Shown piece by piece: positions 1 to 8,418 of a stretch of DNA of 64,000 nucleotides (the stretch's first letter is position 1; each line of letters opens with the position of its first letter). The notes beneath the pieces were generated by a model. That model saw only the letters and a program-made list of their open reading frames with translations. It searched no databases and had not been told where the DNA came from. The stretch spans positions 1-64,000 of the forward strand of contig JALVOC010000188.1 in the NCBI GenBank assembly GCA_027032075.1, given 5' to 3'. This DNA is from Chromatiales bacterium. GTDB taxonomy: Bacteria > Pseudomonadota > Gammaproteobacteria > UBA6429 > Thiohalophilaceae. The position numbers were made by a program, and so were the translations under genes.

Positions 1-115
1 GCATGATCCGCGTCCTTGCGATACTGTGTTTATATACAGTCTATCGCTTAGCGGAAAGTTCTTTAACCCTCAGCCGAAATACCAGCCAGTGCCAGACATT
101 GCTAACCAGTGCCGG

Positions 116-1693
116 TCACTCCCACTCAATCGTCCCCGGCGGCTTGCCGGTGATATCGTAAACCACGCGGGAGAGGCCTTTTACTTCATTAATGATGCGG
201 CTGGATACTGTTTCCAGAAATTCGTAGGGCAAGTGCGCCCAGCGGGCGGTCATGAAATCCACTGTTTCCACGGCGCGCAGTGCCACCACATATTGATAGC
301 GGCGGCCGTCGCCGGTTACTCCTACTGATTTTACCGGGAGAAACACGGTGAACGCCTGGCTTACGGTGTTATACAAATCATGGCGATGCAGTTCCTCGAT
401 AAAGATGTGATCTGCCAGGCGTAAAATGTCGGCATACTGCTTCTTCACTTCCCCCAGGATGCGTACGCCCAGCCCCGGCCCGGGGAACGGATGGCGATAG
501 ACCATGTCATAGGGCAATCCCAGTTCAACCCCCAACTTGCGCACTTCATCCTTGAAGAGCTCGCGTAACGGCTCACATAATTTAAGATTCATCTGTTCAG
601 GCAGGCCGCCCACGTTGTGGTGGGATTTGATCAGATGCGCCTTGCCGGTTTTGGCGCCGGCCGATTCAATCACATCGGGATAGATGGTGCCTTGCGCCAG
701 CCATTTGACGTTGGTGAGTTTGGCCGCCTCTTCATCGAAGACCTCTACAAACAGGTTGCCGATGATCTTCCGTTTCTGCTCGGGATCGGTCACGCCTTCC
801 AGCGCCTTGAGAAAGCGCGCTTCGGCATCCACCCGGATCACCCGCACCCCCATGTGCTCGGTAAAAGTGGCCATGACCTGATCACCCTCCTGGTAGCGCA
901 ACAGCCCGTTATCGACAAACACACAGGTCAGTTGATCACCGATAGCCTTGTGCAACAGGGCCGCTACCACGGAGGAATCGACACCACCGGACAAACCCAG
1001 CAACACGTCATCTTTCCCCACCTGCTGCCGGATAGAGTCGATGCTGTCTTTGATAATATTGTCCGCTGTCCAGTTGCGGCCACAAGCGGCGATCTCATGC
1101 ACAAAACGTTCAATGATACGCTGCCCCTGACGGGTATGCGTCACTTCGGGATGGAACTGCACACCATAGAAATGGCGCGCTTCATCTGCCATGCCGGCAA
1201 TGGGCGCACTCTCGGTGGAAGCCATGATTTTAAAACCGGGCGGCATATCGATGACACGATCACCGTGACTCATCCACACATCGAGCAAGCCGTAACCTTC
1301 CGGGCTGGTGTGATCTTCGATATCCCTGAGCAAGGCGGTGTGACCATGGGCGCGCACCTTGGCATAACCATATTCGTGATGCTCGGCGTTCTCCACCTTG
1401 CCACCCAACTGCGCCGCCATGGTCTGCATGCCGTAGCAGATCCCCAGCACCGGCACCCCCAGTTCGAAGACACACTCCGCCGCTCGCGGCGCCTCACTTG
1501 CGGTTACTGTCTCCGGCCCGCCGGAAAGAATGATCGCCTTGGGTGCAAAAGCGCGAATATCAGCCTCCGGCATATCCCAGGCATGCAACTCACAATAAAC
1601 GCCCGCCTCACGTACACGCCGGGCGATAAGTTGGGTATATTGGGAACCGAAATCGAGGATCAAAATACGATCAGAATGGATGTCCACGGACAT
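116..1693 (-). CDS. guaA: GMP synthase (glutamine-hydrolysing)
   Basis: Cytoplasmic enzyme that aminates XMP to GMP using glutamine and ATP, the last step of de novo GMP synthesis. The N-terminal class I glutamine amidotransferase domain (about residues 1-205) has the nucleophile in GICYGMQ (Cys86) and the His/Glu pair in FHPEVTH. The ATP pyrophosphatase domain carries LSGGVDSSV, and the C-terminal dimerisation domain ends in GTIEWE. The ATG at 1693 gives 525 residues, the length of E. coli GuaA; the frame stays open 36 codons further upstream, but that extension does not resemble the family. It is divergent from nfo. Its usual partner guaB lies about 20.8 kb away on the same strand, so guaA must use its own promoter. 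Residues and length make the identity certain. Confidence 0.98.
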   Translation of the reverse strand: MSVDIHSDRILILDFGSQYTQLIARRVREAGVYCELHAWDMPEADIRAFAPKAIILSGGPETVTASEAPRAAECVFELGVPVLGICYGMQTMAAQLGGKVENAEHHEYGYAKVRAHGHTALLRDIEDHTSPEGYGLLDVWMSHGDRVIDMPPGFKIMASTESAPIAGMADEARHFYGVQFHPEVTHTRQGQRIIERFVHEIAACGRNWTADNIIKDSIDSIRQQVGKDDVLLGLSGGVDSSVVAALLHKAIGDQLTCVFVDNGLLRYQEGDQVMATFTEHMGVRVIRVDAEARFLKALEGVTDPEQKRKIIGNLFVEVFDEEAAKLTNVKWLAQGTIYPDVIESAGAKTGKAHLIKSHHNVGGLPEQMNLKLCEPLRELFKDEVRKLGVELGLPYDMVYRHPFPGPGLGVRILGEVKKQYADILRLADHIFIEELHRHDLYNTVSQAFTVFLPVKSVGVTGDGRRYQYVVALRAVETVDFMTARWAHLPYEFLETVSSRIINEVKGLSRVVYDITGKPPGTIEWE

Positions 1694-1713
1694 GGGGATT
1701 ACTCTCAAATTTG

Positions 1714-1740
1714 TGTATATATAAAGGTAGGGCCTGTCAA
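1714..1740 (-). promoter_or_regulatory. Candidate sigma70 promoter of guaA
   Basis: Reading the minus strand, a perfect -35 TTGACA (1740-1735) is followed after 15 bases by TATACA in a very AT-rich tract (1719-1714). A 17-base spacer would give the weaker TACACA. It lies 21-47 bases upstream of the guaA start. The short spacer lowers confidence. Confidence 0.45.
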
Positions 1741-1857
1741 AGCAGCAGATGATCAGGCACAGAGGCCTAAAAATCAAGTACTTTCTTGATAAATCAATCA
1801 CTTACAGAAACAGAGCAGACCATTCAGTCGCAGACAACGGAGAAAGTGACCCATACC

Positions 1858-2703
1858 ATGAAACGCGTCGGTGCCCACGTTAAAACCACAGGCGGGGTGG
1901 AAAATGCCCCGTTGAATGCCCAGGCCATCGGTGCGAAAGCCTTCGCCCTCTTCACCAAAAACCAGCGCCAGTGGAAAGCAAAACCCCTGAGCCAGGAAAG
2001 CATTGCCGCCTTTAAACAAAACCTGGCAAGCGTCGCTATCGCCCCGGAGTTTGTCCTGCCCCATGACAGTTACCTGATCAACCTCGGTCACCCGGGAAAA
2101 GAGGGGCTCGCCAAATCCCGCCATGCCTTTCTCGATGAAATGCAGCGCTGCCAGCAACTGGGACTGAAACTGCTCAACTTCCACCCCGGTGCGCACCTCA
2201 ACAAAATCAGCGAGGAAGCCAGTCTGAAGCGGGTTGCCGAATCGATTAATATAAGTCTGGACAAAATTGAAGACGTTACCGCAGTGATTGAAAACACCGC
2301 CGGCCAGGGCACCAACCTGGGTTACACGTTTGAACATCTTGCCTATATCATTGACAAGGTGGAGGACAAAAAGCGTGTCGGTGTCTGTATCGATACCTGC
2401 CATACCTTCACTGCCGGTTACGACTTGAGAACGGCACAAAGCTGCGAGAAAACCTTCTCTGAGTTCGATCGTGTCGTCGGATTTAAATACCTGCGCGGCA
2501 TGCACCTCAACGATTCCAAACCGGACCTCGGCTCCCGCGTCGATCGCCACGAAAGCCTGGGGAAAGGAAAACTGGGACTGGAAGTGTTCCGTTACATCAT
2601 GAACGATGAGCGTTTTGACGACATGCCTTTGATTCTGGAAACCGTGGATTCCGAAATATGGGATGAAGAGATCAGGTTATTGTACAGTTTACAACACAGC
2701 TGA
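1858..2703 (+). CDS. nfo: Endonuclease IV (AP endonuclease)
   Basis: Zn-dependent AP endonuclease and 3'-repair diesterase of base excision repair. The protein begins [13 protein letters not shown] and has the TIM-barrel landmarks of the family: NFHPGAHL, the metal-ligand Glu in [30 protein letters not shown] and [11 protein letters not shown]. The ATG at 1858 gives 281 residues (E. coli Nfo 285) and follows a GGAGAAAG ribosome-binding site. The frame extends 24 codons upstream, but those residues are low-complexity and overlap the guaA promoter region. It stands alone, divergent from guaA and convergent with nosL; a weak hairpin without a T-tract lies at 2712-2734. Endonuclease IV would deal with oxidative and nitrosative base damage, which fits a denitrifier, though nothing in the sequence links it to nos. 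Confidence 0.96.
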   Translation: MKRVGAHVKTTGGVENAPLNAQAIGAKAFALFTKNQRQWKAKPLSQESIAAFKQNLASVAIAPEFVLPHDSYLINLGHPGKEGLAKSRHAFLDEMQRCQQLGLKLLNFHPGAHLNKISEEASLKRVAESINISLDKIEDVTAVIENTAGQGTNLGYTFEHLAYIIDKVEDKKRVGVCIDTCHTFTAGYDLRTAQSCEKTFSEFDRVVGFKYLRGMHLNDSKPDLGSRVDRHESLGKGKLGLEVFRYIMNDERFDDMPLILETVDSEIWDEEIRLLYSLQHS

Positions 2704-2822
2704 ACTTTGTGATGCGGTTCGTTCCTCACCGCATGCTATGCAAATTTATGGCTGCTCGGGGTAAACCCAATCTTACGATTAAGCAGTTAAGAGGTGTACC
2801 CCCTTTACGCTCTTCGCCCGAA

Positions 2823-3332
2823 TTAAAGCTGGTTGAGCATATCCAGGGTAATGTCATCGAATCTGATCAGCTTTCCTCCGTGCTGTTTGATGAATTTGTT
2901 GGCAGCCTCCCTCTCGGCGAACGATGCCAGGGTATGCCCCATCGATCCTTTGAGGGGATGGTTGATGACATAATAGGCCTTGCGTGCATCGACAAATGCC
3001 TGGGCGGAGTAATCGGGGTGTTGCCAGTCGGTCTTTCCCATATCATGCACGTACACTTCCTTGACGATGGCCTTGGTATCCGGCTGTAACAGATAGGTAA
3101 ACAGTTCGCGGGTGGAGCAGAATTTCAGTGCCTGCTGTTGTCCGCGAAGATACATCTCCCCTTTGGGACCGGGAAAATTCTGTATGAGCATGCCGCAAAG
3201 GTGGCATTCATCACCGCTTGCGATCGCCACGGGCGGATGAACGGCTTCCGTGTCCTGCTTGTTGCTGCAGGCGGGGAGCAACAGAAGCAAGGCATGCAGA
3301 AACAGTACTGAACCGATTTTGTTTTTTCTCAT
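2823..3332 (-). CDS. nosL: NosL copper-chaperone lipoprotein
   Basis: Last gene of the nos operon. NosL is a membrane-anchored Cu(I)-binding lipoprotein that supplies copper for the NosZ catalytic centre. The product has a hydrophobic signal ending in the lipobox LLLPACS, then CHLCGMLIQ, the conserved CxxCGM metal-binding region of the family, and a C-terminal alpha/beta region. The start at 3332 (MRKNK) puts a short positive n-region before the signal; 12 further in-frame codons upstream overlap nosY and were not used. The length of 169 residues fits the family. Only 8 bases separate it from nosY. No terminator is visible after it. Confidence 0.95.
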   Translation of the reverse strand: MRKNKIGSVLFLHALLLLLPACSNKQDTEAVHPPVAIASGDECHLCGMLIQNFPGPKGEMYLRGQQQALKFCSTRELFTYLLQPDTKAIVKEVYVHDMGKTDWQHPDYSAQAFVDARKAYYVINHPLKGSMGHTLASFAEREAANKFIKQHGGKLIRFDDITLDMLNQL

Positions 3333-3340
3333 GATCCCAA

Positions 3341-4171
3341 TCAGACGACACGCCGCTTGAACCGCCATACCGCCAACAGATAAGGAATAACAATCCAGAA
3401 CACCATACTGATAATCAATACCACAGGGCGCATCAATTCGTCACTGGCGATGGAAACCAGGCCTGCCTGAACGCGGGTGGCTTCAAAACTGGTAAGGTTG
3501 AGCAAGCGGAAAATATCGGTAGGATTAAATAACAACAGGTAGGAAAACAGTTCATCTGCAACGCTACCACCGGTCGCCACCAGCATCCCCAGTAATGCCA
3601 GATCGAAAACAAACACGAATAAGAACCAGACAGCAAGCGCAAGTCCGGTGGCACGGCTTTTTTCACTCGCCACCGCGCTGATCAGATAGGCCATGGCGAT
3701 AAATATCCATCCAAGAAGAATGGAGCTGAATACAAACAGGGGATAAGCGCTCAGCAATTCCTCCATGCTGACCACGGGTGAAAAAATCGCAATCATCAAT
3801 CCCGCCGAGGCAAAACCCAATAACGTGGCCAGGGCCATGATCCCCGCATGGCCGACAAATTTGCCCGCCATCAACTGGCTGCGTTGCAAGGGATACGTCA
3901 GCAGCAGAATCAGGGTGCCCTGCTCCTCTTCCCCCACGATGGTGTCATAAGCCAGGATCAGGGCAATCAGGGGAATGAGAAATATCGCCAGACTGGAAAG
4001 GCTGACAATGGTGGTTGAAAGAGAGGTAAAGCCGACACCACCGGATGCCGCCGCACCAAAATAGGAAATACCCATGGCAAACAGTGCCAGCATGATGCTG
4101 ATCGCCGCCACCCAGCGGTTACGCACGCCGTCTTGAAATTCTTTTGCTGCCACGATCAAAATGGTTCGCAT
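3341..4171 (-). CDS. nosY: NosY, ABC transporter permease for NosZ maturation
   Basis: Integral membrane subunit of the NosFY ABC transporter, which with periplasmic NosD is needed to build the Cu(Z) centre of nitrous oxide reductase. The 276-residue product has about six hydrophobic helices: one near the N-terminus after MRTILIVAAKEF, a cluster in the middle and one at the C-terminus ending WRFKRRVV. VGEEEQGTLILLLTYP is characteristic of ABC-2 type permeases. The start at 4171 lies 2 bases after the nosF stop; a start at 4186 would overlap nosF by 13 bases and adds only five residues. The order nosF-nosY-nosL is that of classical clade I nos clusters. Confidence 0.95.
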   Translation of the reverse strand: MRTILIVAAKEFQDGVRNRWVAAISIMLALFAMGISYFGAAASGGVGFTSLSTTIVSLSSLAIFLIPLIALILAYDTIVGEEEQGTLILLLTYPLQRSQLMAGKFVGHAGIMALATLLGFASAGLMIAIFSPVVSMEELLSAYPLFVFSSILLGWIFIAMAYLISAVASEKSRATGLALAVWFLFVFVFDLALLGMLVATGGSVADELFSYLLLFNPTDIFRLLNLTSFEATRVQAGLVSIASDELMRPVVLIISMVFWIVIPYLLAVWRFKRRVV

Positions 4172-4173
4172 GC

Positions 4174-5094
4174 TTACATCCGCCACTGGCTGCTGAAAAA
4201 AGTATAAATTGCTTCCAGCGAAGGCTCGCTGATTTCTATGTCTTTTACCCCGGGTTCTTTCACCAGAGTTCGCAACAACGGAATTTTTTCACTTTCCGGT
4301 GTGGTAAACAGATACTGGCTGCCGTTGATACGTTCCAGGGAAACGCCCTGTTCACCGATACGGGACATCCATCCTTCCTCCGGCAGGCTTCCGCGTACGC
4401 GGATGTGCATCGGTAATTGCGCGGCATGACGCAGTTCATCCAGATTACCGAGGGCAAGGATTCGTCCGCCAGCAAGAATAACGGCACGATCGATATGCTC
4501 CTCAATCCCGGCGAGCACATGCGAACAGAGAATCACTGTCGTCCCCTGCTGTTTCAGGATGTCGATCCTGTTATACAGATCGCGTGTTGCTACCGGATCA
4601 AGCCCCACTGTCGGTTCATCCAGGATCAATAATTTTGGCTGGTTCAACAGGGCCTGCGCCAGCCCCAGGCGTTGCCGCATCCCTTTTGAATAGGTTTTTA
4701 CCCGCCTGTCTGCTGCATGGCTCAGCCCGACTTCCTGCAGCAGTCTGTTCTGCTCCTGCGGGCTGGCGCCTTTGAGTCTGGCAAAATAACGCAGTGTTTC
4801 ACGGCCGCTGAGTTGCGGATAAAAACTCAGGTTCTCGGGCAAATAGCCGATTTGCCGGCGTAACTCATGGGCACGCGGGCTGTGTGCCGGATCGGTATCG
4901 AACACGCGCACCGCCCCGGAAGCGGGACTGAGCAGACCCAGCAACAGTTTGATCGTGGTGGTCTTGCCGGCGCCATTATGACCCAGCAAACCTATCACTT
5001 CGCCGCGCGGGATCGTCAGGCTGATGCCGTCCAGCGCCTTCACCTGACCATAACGCAGGGTAACCTCATCAAGCTGAATGGCATCCTGGGTCAC
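4174..5094 (-). CDS. nosF: NosF, ABC transporter ATPase
   Basis: Cytoplasmic ATPase subunit that pairs with NosY. Walker A is GHNGAGKTTT, the ABC signature is YSKGMRQRLGLAQ and Walker B is LLILDEPTVGLDP, followed by an H-loop at ILCSHVL. The 306 residues include a C-terminal regulatory extension after the nucleotide-binding domain. The start is GTG at 5094, and this GTGA overlaps the nosD TGA stop, indicating translational coupling. It follows nosD directly in the operon. The substrate of NosFY is debated; a sulfur species for the Cu4S centre is the usual proposal. Confidence 0.96.
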   Translation of the reverse strand: MTQDAIQLDEVTLRYGQVKALDGISLTIPRGEVIGLLGHNGAGKTTTIKLLLGLLSPASGAVRVFDTDPAHSPRAHELRRQIGYLPENLSFYPQLSGRETLRYFARLKGASPQEQNRLLQEVGLSHAADRRVKTYSKGMRQRLGLAQALLNQPKLLILDEPTVGLDPVATRDLYNRIDILKQQGTTVILCSHVLAGIEEHIDRAVILAGGRILALGNLDELRHAAQLPMHIRVRGSLPEEGWMSRIGEQGVSLERINGSQYLFTTPESEKIPLLRTLVKEPGVKDIEISEPSLEAIYTFFSSQWRM

Positions 5095-6401
5095 GATGGG
5101 GAACCTTCTGTTTTATTCAGCGGATAATCCCTTGGGGGTTGCATCAAGGGAAAACTGTCCTGCACCCCGGACGATTTGAAAACCGGAAACTGGCTTTGTG
5201 ACCAGCGCAATATCTGCACCGACGGGCTGTTCATCAACAGTTTGGCAAGAGGATATTTCCATAGCAGTTTATCCACCGCATCGTTGGGCTCAAACGGGCG
5301 ATCACCGATTCCATCACCGTTTCTGTCCCATCCCAGATAGTTGCTCCAGTAATTTCCTTTGCCACCAAGCGACCACTCCTGTTTACGATTGGCGACATAT
5401 TTGACCTGCACCTGGTTTCCGATAAAAGCGTTGCCGTACACCTTGTTATTTTCAGAACCCGCGGTCAAGTGAATACCAATATCGCTGTCGGCGAACAGGT
5501 TGCCGCTTATGGTGTTAAACAGGGAATTATAGATAAACACGGCCTTGCCTTCTGCTCCTGCAATGCCGCTACCGGAATAACCCGGCGAAACTCCACGGCG
5601 CACATGTTTTACAACATTATCACGTATTTCGCTGTAGGTGATATAGTTCATGAGGATGCCATAGTTCTGATCGTATTCGGATCGGTTGTTCACCACGGTC
5701 AAGGAATTCGACTGCATCAGCGCATAGCCGGTACGCGTATGATGCGTATAGTTTCCCGTAATGCGGTTATGGTGGGAATACATGTAGTGGATACCATAAC
5801 GCAAATGGTGCAGCTCATTGTCACGCAGGACATTGTTGTCACTGGTATCGATATAAATACCGTCACGCGTATGCCAAATCTCGTTCTCCGCGATCTCTGC
5901 CCCTTTTACATAATAAAGGTGAATGCCGTTACCGCGATCCTGGGAGCGCACGCGTTCGTCTGCACTGATGCGATTGCCAATCACCTTTGCGTCATGGGCC
6001 GCATCCAACCAGACACCGAAAAGATTATTTCTGAATTCGTTATTTATGATCCGCACCCTTGCGGCAGCCCTGTCGACGAACACGGCCGCATTCATCCTGG
6101 TCAGATCCATCCCGGAGTTTTGCAGAACAAAACCTTCGATGCGCACGTCCGCCGCGCGCACAAAAATAATATTGCCCTTGCCCGCACCGTCAAGAATAGC
6201 ACCACTTTCGGCTTTCAGATACAGCGGCTTGTCGACCACAAGATTGGCAAGATAATGCCCGGGAGAAAACAACAGCGTATCACCGGCTTTTGCCCGCTCA
6301 ACTTCCAGCTGCAAGGAAGCATCCGGCGTGACACGGATTTGTGCCGCCTGCACGGACAGCGTCAGACCAAGTATCAACGCACCGAAGAATCCCTGCAACA
6401 T
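5091..6401 (-). CDS. nosD: NosD, periplasmic NosZ maturation protein
   Basis: Periplasmic right-handed beta-helix protein needed for copper-sulfide centre assembly in NosZ; it works with NosFY. A signal peptide (MLQGFFGALILGLTLSVQAA) is followed by repeated short turns of the CASH/parallel beta-helix type, for example NNVLRDNELHHLRYGIH and HNRITGNYTHHTRTGYALM. The ATG at 6401 gives 437 residues and was preferred to the upstream in-frame start at 6452, because the region between is occupied by a terminator hairpin (6420-6449) and the upstream residues are not signal-like. The stop overlaps the nosF start. The hairpin implies that only part of the transcription from nosZ reaches this gene. Confidence 0.95.
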   Translation of the reverse strand: MLQGFFGALILGLTLSVQAAQIRVTPDASLQLEVERAKAGDTLLFSPGHYLANLVVDKPLYLKAESGAILDGAGKGNIIFVRAADVRIEGFVLQNSGMDLTRMNAAVFVDRAAARVRIINNEFRNNLFGVWLDAAHDAKVIGNRISADERVRSQDRGNGIHLYYVKGAEIAENEIWHTRDGIYIDTSDNNVLRDNELHHLRYGIHYMYSHHNRITGNYTHHTRTGYALMQSNSLTVVNNRSEYDQNYGILMNYITYSEIRDNVVKHVRRGVSPGYSGSGIAGAEGKAVFIYNSLFNTISGNLFADSDIGIHLTAGSENNKVYGNAFIGNQVQVKYVANRKQEWSLGGKGNYWSNYLGWDRNGDGIGDRPFEPNDAVDKLLWKYPLAKLLMNSPSVQILRWSQSQFPVFKSSGVQDSFPLMQPPRDYPLNKTEGSPS

Positions 6402-6419
6402 ATATTGCGATAAACCTGT

Positions 6420-6449
6420 AAAAAAAGCCGGCCATAAAAATGGCCGGCT
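6420..6449 (-). terminator. Intrinsic terminator hairpin between nosZ and nosD
   Basis: In the minus-strand reading, AGCCGGCCAT and ATGGCCGGCT form a perfect 10-bp GC-rich stem with a four-base loop, followed by seven Ts (complement of 6420-6426). It begins 11 bases after the nosZ stop and ends 19 bases before the nosD start. It should terminate part of the nosZ transcript and stabilise its 3' end. Confidence 0.85.
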
Positions 6450-6459
6450 CAAGCTGCTG

Positions 6460-8325
6460 TTACGCTTCTACCAGCATACGTCCGCGCATTTCCATATGCA
6501 ATGCATGGCAGAACCAGTGACAATAATACCAATGTACTCCGGGTTTATCGGCAACAAAGGTCACGGAAGAGGTTTGTTGCGGTCCGATCTCCATACTTAC
6601 ACCATGGTTGACCAGACAGAAACCGTGGGTGACATCCTCTACCTGATCCATGTTGGTAACCACCACGGTCACTTCGTCACCCTTCTTCACCTTGAAATCG
6701 ATGATACCGAAGTTCGGTGCGATCGAGGTCATATAAACACGCACCTTGTTACCATCCCGGATCACCTTGTTATCTTTCTCAAGGACGATACCGTCTTTTT
6801 TCGCCATTGCCACGGTATCAGCAAAGAACGGATCGTTACGCTTCCAGATCTTCAGCGGTTTCATCTTGCTGCGATGCACGAGCATGCAATCATGTGGTTC
6901 GGCAAAAGTCGGGCCATCATGCACCAGCTTCATTTTCTCACCGGAAATATCGATCAACTGATCATTTTCCGCATGCAGCGGACCTACCGGGAGGAAACGA
7001 TCCTTGGAGAACTTGCACAAGGAGATAAGCCACTTACCATCCGCGTCACGGGTTTCACCCATGGTGGTATGGTTGTGCCCTGGCTGATAGTGCACATCCA
7101 GTTTTTGCCGGATATAGTTCACTTTTTTGCCTTTATAGGCCTTGATGGCGTCGGCAACATTCCACTTGACGATCTGACTGTCGATAAACACCGTGGTGTA
7201 AGCATTACCACGTCCGTCAAACGCAGTATGCAGCGGTCCCAGACCCAGCTCCGGTTCACCTACAACCGTGTCACGCGGTTTTTTCAACTTGCCGGCGAAC
7301 CAGTCGTCCAGTTTTTTGATATCAATAATCGTTACTGTGGGTGACAACTTGCCGTTGGCGACAAAGTACTTGCCATCCGGGGATGTGTTCAGCCCGTGTG
7401 GACTCTTCGGTACAGGAATATACAAGGTCAGATCGGAACCATGGCGCCCGTCGAGCACTGGTACTTTCGAATCGCCAATCGTTGTATATTTGCCTGCCTT
7501 GATGGCTGCCTCGATGCGCGGGATATTGAAGACGACCGCCCAGTCACGCTCATTGCGCATCATACCGGGCAGGTCAACCGCACCTTCAGAGTTATAACAG
7601 GTGGCACAGGCATATTTACCGGTATAGTCTGCGTCGGTATTGTCCAGGTTGCCATCGACGATAACCTGCCAGGCCATTTCCATTTTCTCTGCATCGATGG
7701 CATTGAACATGGTCTTGTATTTCTTCGGATCATTGATATCACGACCGTCATTCGGATGCGGGATGCGGAACTCGCCGTTACAGAAGACATATTTGGTGTG
7801 TGGCACTTTCTGCACGCGCAGACCATGAATTGCCGAGACATTGGGAATACTGATCATCTTGTCAGTTTTCATAATGTCGCAACGGATGCGCGCCACCCGG
7901 GTATTGGCCTTGTCATTGATAAAGACATATTTACCATCATAACGGCCGTCGGTCATACTCATATGCGGATGGTGCGCGTCACCATTAAGATAGGGACCAC
8001 CACCACCTTCCATAATACGTTTACTTTCGTTGGTGATACCCCAACCGGTTGCACTTTCCACGTTGAATACCGGAATGCGCATCAGTTCACGCATCGAGGG
8101 AATGCCCAAAATGCGCACTTCACCCGAATGGCCGCCACTCCAGAAACCGTAATATTCATCCAGTTCGCCCGGCCCGACTTCGGCGCTTCCATGTTTTGCG
8201 CTTTTTGCCGATGCAACACCCGGTAACAATCCCGCACCCAGGCCGGCACCGGCCAGACCGGCAACCGCTGTCGCGTTTATAAACTCACGTCTCGTAAAAC
8301 CAGCTTTATCTTTATCTTCACTCAT
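6460..8325 (-). CDS. nosZ: Nitrous-oxide reductase, Tat-exported clade I type
   Basis: Periplasmic homodimeric copper enzyme that reduces N2O to N2, the last step of denitrification. The 621-residue protein starts with a Tat signal ([14 protein letters not shown]), as in clade I NosZ. The seven-bladed propeller that holds the four-copper centre is His-rich ([22 protein letters not shown]). The C-terminal cupredoxin domain has the binuclear CuA site [12 protein letters not shown] with Cys602, Cys606, His610 and Met613. The ATG at 8325 follows a GAGGAG ribosome-binding site at good spacing. It lies 93 bases downstream of nosR and is followed by a strong terminator. All recognisable copper ligands are present, so the enzyme should be functional. 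Confidence 0.98.
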   Translation of the reverse strand: MSEDKDKAGFTRREFINATAVAGLAGAGLGAGLLPGVASAKSAKHGSAEVGPGELDEYYGFWSGGHSGEVRILGIPSMRELMRIPVFNVESATGWGITNESKRIMEGGGGPYLNGDAHHPHMSMTDGRYDGKYVFINDKANTRVARIRCDIMKTDKMISIPNVSAIHGLRVQKVPHTKYVFCNGEFRIPHPNDGRDINDPKKYKTMFNAIDAEKMEMAWQVIVDGNLDNTDADYTGKYACATCYNSEGAVDLPGMMRNERDWAVVFNIPRIEAAIKAGKYTTIGDSKVPVLDGRHGSDLTLYIPVPKSPHGLNTSPDGKYFVANGKLSPTVTIIDIKKLDDWFAGKLKKPRDTVVGEPELGLGPLHTAFDGRGNAYTTVFIDSQIVKWNVADAIKAYKGKKVNYIRQKLDVHYQPGHNHTTMGETRDADGKWLISLCKFSKDRFLPVGPLHAENDQLIDISGEKMKLVHDGPTFAEPHDCMLVHRSKMKPLKIWKRNDPFFADTVAMAKKDGIVLEKDNKVIRDGNKVRVYMTSIAPNFGIIDFKVKKGDEVTVVVTNMDQVEDVTHGFCLVNHGVSMEIGPQQTSSVTFVADKPGVHWYYCHWFCHALHMEMRGRMLVEA

Positions 8326-8418
8326 TGTTAACTCCTCACGTTATCAACGTCACTACCAAACTACACACTTTATGATGACTACCAACATCATCTCGACATA
8401 CAACAAACCAACCTGTCC

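Noticed and set aside
617-1789. A 390-codon open frame on the plus strand opposite guaA
   Set aside because: It is a shadow of guaA, has no family resemblance and runs antisense to a certain gene.
2712-2734. Hairpin ATGCGGT/ACCGCAT between nfo and nosL considered as a terminator
   Set aside because: The stem is only seven base pairs and no T-tract follows on either strand.
5469-7344. Two long plus-strand open frames opposite nosD and nosZ
   Set aside because: Both are antisense to well-supported genes and resemble no family.
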